Source: JASSUD01 sp031963365 (GTDB lineage: Bacteria; Pseudomonadota; Gammaproteobacteria; Burkholderiales; Burkholderiaceae). From it: a DNA stretch of 12,319 nt. The stretch lies in assembly GCA_031963365.1 (NCBI GenBank), contig JASSUF010000070.1, forward strand, positions 1 to 12,319. The letters are read 5' to 3'. Shown here one piece after another: positions 8,735-12,319 of the stretch (positions are counted from its first letter, which is position 1; each line of letters opens with the position of its first letter). A program made the position numbers and the translations under genes. The notes under the pieces are model-generated. The model saw only the letters and a list, made by a program, of their open reading frames with translations. It ran no database searches and was not told the DNA's origin.

Positions 8735-9346
8735 GTGTATAGTAGCCGCGTAAATCTCTCTGCAAAAAGTCAATGGGGCTTTAATAAAAGCATACATGAA
8801 GAAAAAAGCGACTCTTTGCAAGAGTTAAAAAATAATACAGCGGGCTCAGCGCACCATAATAATAGCCAACCAAATCACAATCCTATTTCTGAAAATAGCG
8901 TACAAATTTCCAATGCACTAAAAAAAGAAAATAATACATTTAAATATCGCTATCAAGATTTAAAACAACGTTATGATGCATTGGATAAAGATTACAATAT
9001 CTTAATAGAAGACTGTAATACATTAAAGCAAAATTTGAACTTTGCTAATGAAAAATATGAAAAAAAATTAAAAGATACAGACAATATTTATATAGAGTTG
9101 CATGAGAAGTATTCAAAACTTCATGCCAAAAATAAAGAGCTCACGTTGGAGTGCAAATCACTTAGAGGTGTAAATAAAAAGCCTGATGCTGAGTTAGAAG
9201 CGCTGTTGGTTAAATATAAAGCACTTGAAGTTGAATATGATGCACTTGAGCGCAATACTTCTATGGCAAAGTGCGCAATATTATCGCTAATAATTATTAT
9301 ATTTAGCATGGCGTATGTGGTGTGTGCTAATCCTAATTTATTTTAG
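8735..9346 (+). CDS. Small tail-anchored coiled-coil protein
   Basis: The 203-residue protein starts at GTG with AAGGAT about 8 nt upstream. The first ten residues, MYSSRVNLSA, match the start of the gene at 2707 (MHSSSINHSA). Residues 1-65 are polar and probably disordered. Residues 65-175 are a Lys/Glu/Leu/Asn heptad coiled coil with related segments YQDLKQRYDALDKDY and VKYKALEVEYDALE. Residues 178-197 are a single hydrophobic span (CAILSLIIIIFSMAYVVC) near the very end, with only a few residues after it, so the topology is tail-anchored. There is no N-terminal signal peptide. It is the last of the four coiled-coil genes, 45 bp after gene 3, and the only one with a clear membrane segment. 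Anchoring the other coiled coils to a membrane, either bacterial or of a host, is an inference. Confidence 0.85.
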   Translation: MYSSRVNLSAKSQWGFNKSIHEEKSDSLQELKNNTAGSAHHNNSQPNHNPISENSVQISNALKKENNTFKYRYQDLKQRYDALDKDYNILIEDCNTLKQNLNFANEKYEKKLKDTDNIYIELHEKYSKLHAKNKELTLECKSLRGVNKKPDAELEALLVKYKALEVEYDALERNTSMAKCAILSLIIIIFSMAYVVCANPNLF

Positions 9347-9430
9347 TTTTAATTATAAATTACTTATACATTATATTAAAAAAATGATGCCTTCATCACC
9401 GAATATTGCCTCTTATTGTAAATGCATTCG

Positions 9431-9560
9431 TAGGTTGGTGGTGAGGAACGAACCCCAACATGATGACCACTATCCTTTTAGAACCTGCATACATATTTCA
9501 AAAGCGATAATTAAAGGAAAGTGGTTTGCATGTTGGGGTTCCTTCGTCACCACCAACCTA
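9431..9560. repeat. MITE-like long palindrome, cassette 1
   Basis: The left arm 9431-9480 and right arm 9511-9560 are inverted copies with few mismatches. The outer parts are taggttggtggtga and tcaccaccaaccta; the match continues inward through ccaacatg and the accact/agtggt and ccttt/aaagg pairs. The loop is about 30 nt. No coding sequence is seen. It could fold as one long hairpin and may end transcripts arriving from the coiled-coil genes. Confidence 0.75.
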
Positions 9561-9570
9561 CCGTTCATTG

Positions 9571-9687
9571 TAGGTTGGGGTGAGGTACGAACCCCAACAT
9601 GATAACCACAGGCTTTTTAAAACCTGCATATGCAGAATTACAAGTTGGTGGTGTGCATGTTGGGGTTCCTTCGTCACCACCAACCTA
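9571..9687. repeat. MITE-like palindrome, cassette 2
   Basis: This is a second copy of the cassette in the same orientation, 10 bp after the first. It begins taggttggggtgaggtacga and ends caccaccaaccta. The inner part ccaca...ctttttaaaacctgcata resembles the inner left part of cassette 1, so the whole cassette was duplicated, not just the ends. Its left end also holds a compact hairpin, GTTGGGGT paired with ACCCCAAC. Confidence 0.7.
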
Positions 9688-9745
9688 CCATTCTTTTCTT
9701 TTTTGTGGTGGTGAACAGCCCCCTTTTTTAAAGGAGATTTGTAAG

Positions 9746-9846
9746 ATGTTTTATCTTGGTATCGATGTAAGCAAAGCTAAACTAGATTGTGCTTTGCTCG
9801 TCAGCATCCTGCTCTGAAAGAAGATTTTGAATTGTTACAGGGTTAA
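9746..9846 (+). pseudogene. IS110-family transposase, degenerate N-terminal fragment
   Basis: An ATG behind a good AAGGAG (9731-9736) opens the peptide MFYLGIDVSKAKLDCALL, the typical start of IS110-family DEDD transposases; the Asp of GIDVSK is the first acidic catalytic residue in that family. After 23 codons the frame stops at 9817. The frame entered at 9799 continues RQHPALKEDFELLQG and stops at 9846, so a frameshift or small deletion sits near 9797. Full-length members have roughly 300-400 residues, so nearly all of the catalytic and C-terminal regions are absent. It ends against the stop codon of the minus-strand gene at 9847. It cannot be active. Confidence 0.7.
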
Positions 9847-10407
9847 TTAAATTTTTTGTTTTTTTACTAGAGATGGTTTTTGTAAGGGGTCAAAATCGCT
9901 CCAGCTGCCTTGTTCCCAGTTTCCGTGTGTGCGTTCGATGTCTTTTGCATCGGTTTTGCGGAGTACGCTGGTGGCGTCTGCTTGATTTTTTGTTGTGACG
10001 TGGATGGCGAGTAGTACTCCGGATTGGTGCATTTTTGTGGAGCTTAGTCCTGGTTTAGGGTTTTGGGTTTCATTCATTGCGCCTATTAATGAGCCAATAT
10101 AGGCGCCTACCGCAGCAGAGATGACGGTGATTAGTAAAGGGAGTTTGAATACTGCACAGAGCGTGGTGCCAATGCTTGCGCCTACTATTGCGCCTATCAT
10201 TGCTCCAATACTTGCGCCTTTGTATATGAATTTTGAGTCTGGATCTGCGGTTTGATCTCCGCCGCCTGCAAGGTGATGGTGTTGGCCTGGAGGGTTAACG
10301 AAGAAAAGTGTTACGTCTTCTTTTTTAAATCCGTGCTCAAATAAGTGTTGAGCGGCTTCTTGGGCTTTTGCAAAAGTATCAAAACGTCCGGCAACGATAA
10401 GTGACAT
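9847..10407 (-). CDS. Glycine-zipper membrane protein, stress-protein-like
   Basis: The 186-residue protein begins MSLIVAGRFDTF. Residues 1-38 look like the small alpha/beta domain of general-stress (YflT/17M-like) proteins, with the recognisable FFVNPPGQH. Residues 61-112 are two hydrophobic Gly/Ala-rich stretches with repeated GxxxG spacing (GASIGAMIGAIVGASIG, then GAYIGSLIGA), a glycine-zipper membrane region. The C-terminal part, residues 130-175, returns to a soluble fold and ends in WEQGSWSDFDPL. This layout is familiar from uncharacterised betaproteobacterial proteins. The biochemical role is unknown; envelope or stress function is inference. There is no clear Shine-Dalgarno directly before its ATG. 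A 17-codon open frame with a strong one stops 13 nt upstream, so translation may be coupled. It is read towards the IS remnant. Confidence 0.85.
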   Translation of the reverse strand: MSLIVAGRFDTFAKAQEAAQHLFEHGFKKEDVTLFFVNPPGQHHHLAGGGDQTADPDSKFIYKGASIGAMIGAIVGASIGTTLCAVFKLPLLITVISAAVGAYIGSLIGAMNETQNPKPGLSSTKMHQSGVLLAIHVTTKNQADATSVLRKTDAKDIERTHGNWEQGSWSDFDPLQKPSLVKKQKI

Positions 10408-10420
10408 GATTTGTCGATGT

Positions 10421-10474
10421 CTATTTTAATAAGGAATAGGGTGCGTATTTTTCCTTTAGGTCATATGTAGACAT
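10421..10474 (-). CDS. Candidate 17-codon leader ORF
   Basis: On the minus strand, AGGAGG (10479-10484) lies 4 nt before an ATG that opens MSTYDLKEKYAPYSLLK and stops with TAG. The next ATG, that of the glycine-zipper gene, follows 13 nt later and has no comparable ribosome site. This suggests a leader peptide that couples translation, or the remnant of an older start. No regulatory codon run (such as consecutive identical amino acids) is seen. It could also be chance. Confidence 0.35.
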   Translation of the reverse strand: MSTYDLKEKYAPYSLLK

Positions 10475-10505
10475 CGTTCCTCCTTTTTTTAATTAGATAA
10501 AGATT

Positions 10506-10570
10506 AGAAGTTAGTGGTGCACATGTTGGGGTTCGTTCCTCACTGCCAACCTACCGAGGTGCATATGTGG
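10506..10570 (-). repeat. Palindromic repeat copy 3
   Basis: The core catgttggggttcgttcctc...ccaaccta (10522-10553) is the same family as the cassettes at 9431-9687, in the opposite orientation to their left arms. It is flanked by agaagttag on the left and gaggtgcatat on the right, both of which recur around copy 4 about 107 bp downstream. Confidence 0.65.
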
Positions 10571-10612
10571 ATGGGTTGTATCAAACTCCATCAATAAGAA
10601 AAAGCAAAGAGT

Positions 10613-10677
10613 AGAAGTCAGCGGTATGCATGTTGGGGTTCGCGCCTCAACCAACCTACCAAGGTGCATATATATGA
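10613..10677 (-). repeat. Palindromic repeat copy 4, running into the pncC leader
   Basis: The core catgttggggttcgcgcctc...ccaaccta (10629-10658) is flanked by agaagtcag and aaggtgcatat, matching copy 3 outside the palindrome as well. Copies 3 and 4 are thus a direct duplication. The right flank continues into TGAGG, the ribosome site of the next gene. Confidence 0.65.
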
Positions 10678-10680
10678 GGT
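10676..10680 (+). promoter_or_regulatory. Ribosome binding site choosing the pncC start
   Basis: GAGGT lies 7 nt before the GTG at 10688 but only 1 nt before the ATG at 10682, and it is downstream of the GTG at 10664. Spacing therefore favours 10688. Confidence 0.55.
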
Positions 10681-10687
10681 AATGGAT

Positions 10688-11197
10688 GTGACACATTTAA
10701 ATAAAGAATTGTCTGTTCTTATTAACCAGTTAGGCAAGCGTCTAGTGGCAGCTCAATGGTTGTTGAGTACGGCAGAATCTTGCACAGGGGGCTTGGTTGC
10801 TGCAAGTATTACAGCACTGCCGAGCAGCGGAGACTGGTTTGACAGAGGGTTTGTCACTTACTCTATTGTGTCAAAAACAGAAATGCTGGGCGTTCCCCCT
10901 GATCTTGTTAAAAAGTATGGTGCAGTGAGCGAGCCTGTAGCCTGTGCGATGGCTAAGGGCGCATTGCAAAATAGCCATGCTCATATTGCATTATCTATTA
11001 CGGGTATTGCTGGGCCTACTGATGCTGGCGAAGGTAAACCTATAGGCACGGTGTGTTTTGGCTGGAGTTGCGGTGATCAAATACGCTGTGCAACTATGCA
11101 ATTTACAGGCAATAGGCAAAAAGTACGCTTGAAAGCGGTGAGATATGGTTTGCAAGGCGTATTAAATATAATAGAAAATAGAGATTCAGAGGCCTAA
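10688..11197 (+). CDS. pncC: Nicotinamide-nucleotide amidohydrolase (CinA C-terminal domain)
   Basis: The 169-residue protein consists only of the CinA C-terminal amidase domain, the usual length for stand-alone PncC. By family knowledge it deamidates nicotinamide mononucleotide to nicotinic acid mononucleotide and ammonia in the cytoplasm, returning the by-product of NAD-dependent DNA ligase to NAD synthesis. Visible motifs, numbered from the GTG, are AESCTGGLVAA near 29-39 with the conserved catalytic Ser 31, GFVTYS at 54-59 with Lys 63 shortly after, SITGIAGP at 103-110, KPIGTV at 117-122, and FTGNRQKVRLKAV near the C-terminus. All key parts are present, so it should be active. GTG 10688 is chosen from Shine-Dalgarno spacing; ATG 10682 and GTG 10664 are in-frame alternatives. 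Its leader is formed by a copy of the palindromic repeat. Base composition is less AT-rich than the coiled-coil genes. It lies upstream of plsY with a 304-bp gap, so an operon is doubtful. Confidence 0.93.
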   Translation: MTHLNKELSVLINQLGKRLVAAQWLLSTAESCTGGLVAASITALPSSGDWFDRGFVTYSIVSKTEMLGVPPDLVKKYGAVSEPVACAMAKGALQNSHAHIALSITGIAGPTDAGEGKPIGTVCFGWSCGDQIRCATMQFTGNRQKVRLKAVRYGLQGVLNIIENRDSEA

Positions 11198-11501
11198 AGT
11201 ATCCGTTTTTGATTAGAAAAATGGGGCTTTATTTCCATATGCGTAGTGAATTACATCATTGGGTAAATTTATCTAGGATATTCACCTTATTTATAAAATA
11301 ATAAATAATTCTTTCTAACAAAAGAATAGCTTTATTTTTATAATATTTCGTTATACCCTTTTCCCCTGAAAAACTTTCTAGTTTTATTCCATTAGAATAC
11401 GGTTTGCAGTACTGTATTTTTTTATAAATTTTTTTATCTATAGTACATCCCCCCTTAGTAATGAAGGGAGGGCAGTTGCACACCTTTTTGGAGCTTAGAG
11501 T
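11198..11501. other. AT-rich intergenic stretch between pncC and plsY
   Basis: No convincing gene is seen. It holds two small AT-only inverted repeats (TTATTTAT/ATAAATAA at 11287-11308 and ATTCTTT/AAAGAAT at 11308-11327) and an 8-bp palindrome CAGTACTG at 11407. A G+C-paired hairpin lies near its right end. A minus-strand open frame covers 11256-11549, but it lacks a ribosome site and overlaps the plsY start, so I do not call it. The composition is much more AT-rich than either flanking gene; it could be a decayed insertion. Confidence 0.5.
11449..11471 (+). promoter_or_regulatory. Hairpin in the plsY leader
   Basis: CCcCCCTT pairs with AAGGGaGG around a 7-nt loop (agtaatg), with one C-A mismatch, about 30 nt before the plsY start. 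No T-run follows, so it is not a typical terminator. It may affect leader stability or translation; this is inference. Confidence 0.35.
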
Positions 11502-12191
11502 ATGTCTTATTTTTCTTCCGTAGGTGCTTTTATAGCGGCAGCTCCTCACGCTTATTGGTTAAGCTGTTTGGTGATGGTGTTGCTTGCTTATGTATTGGGT
11601 TCAGTGTCTTTTGCTGTGGTGGTGAGTTCTGTTTTTCAGCTTTCTGATCCTCGTACGTATGGCTCTAAAAATCCAGGGGCGACGAATGTGTTGCGTAATG
11701 GCCATAAGTTGGCTGCAGCATTCACGCTTTTAGGGGATGCTTGTAAGGGCGCATTGGCGGTGATTCTGGCTTTTATGTGGGTAAGGCATAGGGGCTGGGA
11801 TGAGGTGTATGGCTTGTTTGCTGTGGCTTTGGTGGGGTATGCGGTGTTTTTAGGGCATCTTTTCCCGGTATTTTTTCGATTCCAAGGAGGGAAGGGGGTT
11901 GCTACGGCGGCAGGTGTGCTGTGGGCTTTTTATCCTTTATTGGGCTTGAGTGCTTCGCTTACTTGGTTAGCAGCGGCTGCATTGCTGGGTTATTCTTCTT
12001 TGGCTGCGCTGCTTAGTGCGTTTTTAGCGCCTATCTATGCTTTTTATTTTTTAGGGTGGGCAAAGGCTTGGCCTTTGGTTGCTTGTACTGTTTTATTGAG
12101 CTTATGGCTGGTTTACCGGCATCGTCACAATATTTCTCGCTTGATTAATAAGCAAGAAGAGCGTATTGGGTCGGGGCGTAAAGGGTATTAG
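11502..12191 (+). CDS. plsY: Glycerol-3-phosphate acyltransferase PlsY
   Basis: PlsY is an integral inner-membrane enzyme that transfers an acyl group from acyl-phosphate (made by PlsX) to sn-glycerol 3-phosphate, giving lysophosphatidic acid, the first step of phospholipid synthesis. The 229-residue protein shows the family motifs in order: GSKNPGATNVLR at 54-65, GDACKG at 78-83, and GHLFPVFFRFQGGKGVATA at 118-136, the last holding the GGKG loop. Five or so hydrophobic spans separate them (about 20-45, 71-93, 104-124, 135-165 and 165-205), followed by a basic tail RHRHNISRLINKQEER. It has an N-terminal extension of roughly 20 residues compared with most members. The ATG is supported by GGAG 8 nt upstream; the next in-frame ATG would remove the start of the first span. 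A strong terminator follows 35 bp after the stop. Fully intact by inspection. Confidence 0.96.
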   Translation: MSYFSSVGAFIAAAPHAYWLSCLVMVLLAYVLGSVSFAVVVSSVFQLSDPRTYGSKNPGATNVLRNGHKLAAAFTLLGDACKGALAVILAFMWVRHRGWDEVYGLFAVALVGYAVFLGHLFPVFFRFQGGKGVATAAGVLWAFYPLLGLSASLTWLAAAALLGYSSLAALLSAFLAPIYAFYFLGWAKAWPLVACTVLLSLWLVYRHRHNISRLINKQEERIGSGRKGY

Positions 12192-12226
12192 GCTTTAGCG
12201 TTTTTACTGTAATACATTTGATAAGT

Positions 12227-12265
12227 GCAGGTTGGATAAGGCGTGAGCTCCAACCTGCTTTTTTT
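12227..12265 (+). terminator. Intrinsic terminator after plsY
   Basis: A perfect 10-bp stem, GCAGGTTGGA (12227-12236) with TCCAACCTGC (12249-12258), has a 12-nt loop and is followed at once by seven T. The aggttgg...ccaacct stem resembles the palindromic repeats elsewhere in the window. Confidence 0.92.
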
Positions 12266-12267
12266 GG

Positions 12268-12319
12268 GTGCGCCCAGCATGGGCGCAATCTTGGAGGTGC
12301 AAGTCCTCCCGTAAGTTGA
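12268..12319 (+). mobile_element. Group II intron 5' end, probably class C, cut by the window
   Basis: GTGCGCCCAGCATGGGCGC starts 2 nt after the terminator T-run. It matches the conserved 5' end of bacterial group II introns (GUGYG start, first hairpin GCGCCC/GGGCGC). A second hairpin follows, GGAGG (12293-12297) with CCTCC (12305-12309), at the place where such introns have GGGUGxxAGUCCC. Class C introns characteristically insert directly downstream of intrinsic terminators, which is exactly this position. The intron-encoded reverse transcriptase/maturase and the 3' end would lie outside the window and cannot be checked here. Confidence 0.8.

Noticed and set aside
9315..9602. A plus-strand open frame over the palindromic cassettes
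   Set aside because: It overlaps the end of gene 4, reads through inverted repeats in arbitrary frame and has no protein-like pattern.
9431..10677. CRISPR array from regularly recurring palindromes
   Set aside because: There are only a few copies in mixed orientation, with unequal spacing and homologous flanks, and no cas genes.
10511..10696. A minus-strand open frame over repeat copies 3 and 4
   Set aside because: It contains the same HLGRL-type peptide twice, purely because the repeat is duplicated; it also overlaps the pncC start.
11256..11549. A 97-codon minus-strand open frame between pncC and plsY
   Set aside because: It has no ribosome site, overlaps the plsY start, and its core lacks an internal in-frame start. 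It could be a decayed fragment but cannot be supported.

Overview
The window most resembles a host-associated betaproteobacterium, probably Burkholderiales. This rests on three ordinary genes on the right. The PlsY motifs, the CinA/PncC sequence and especially a glycine-zipper protein ending in a WxxGxWxDFDPL-type motif all look betaproteobacterial. I cannot name the genus. A run of AT-rich, lineage-specific coiled-coil genes, scattered palindromic repeats, an IS remnant and the start of a group II intron fit the relaxed genome of a symbiont or intracellular bacterium. That ecological reading is inference.

Left two thirds (1-9346): four same-strand genes with short spacers (60, 94 and 45 bp) encode large low-complexity coiled-coil proteins that I cannot match to a named family. 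Gene 1 (1-2646, cut by the window edge) carries a tandem array of about 42-residue coiled-coil repeats. Gene 2 (2707-4572) and gene 3 (4667-8689) are mosaic paralogues. They share a central Ser/Asn-rich module of about 250 residues, a repeated coiled-coil motif and a short C-terminal FFxNL domain, but have unrelated N-termini and different coil lengths. Gene 4 (8735-9346) is a small coiled coil with a C-terminal membrane anchor. Genes 2 and 4 start at GTG with nearly the same first ten residues. Genes 3 and 4 share an AT-rich upstream motif at the same distance from the start. Together they look like a locus of recombining, possibly secreted or surface-associated, fibrous proteins.

Middle (9347-10687): two MITE-like palindromic cassettes, a degenerate IS110-family transposase start, a minus-strand glycine-zipper membrane protein preceded by a 17-codon open frame with a strong Shine-Dalgarno, and two more copies of the palindrome. 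The last copy runs into the 5' end of the next gene.

Right end (10688-12319): pncC (cinA C-terminal type NMN amidohydrolase), a 304-bp AT-rich gap, plsY (glycerol-3-phosphate acyltransferase), a strong intrinsic terminator whose stem resembles the palindrome family, and directly after it the first about 52 nt of what looks like a group IIC intron.

No tRNA, rRNA or CRISPR array was seen.
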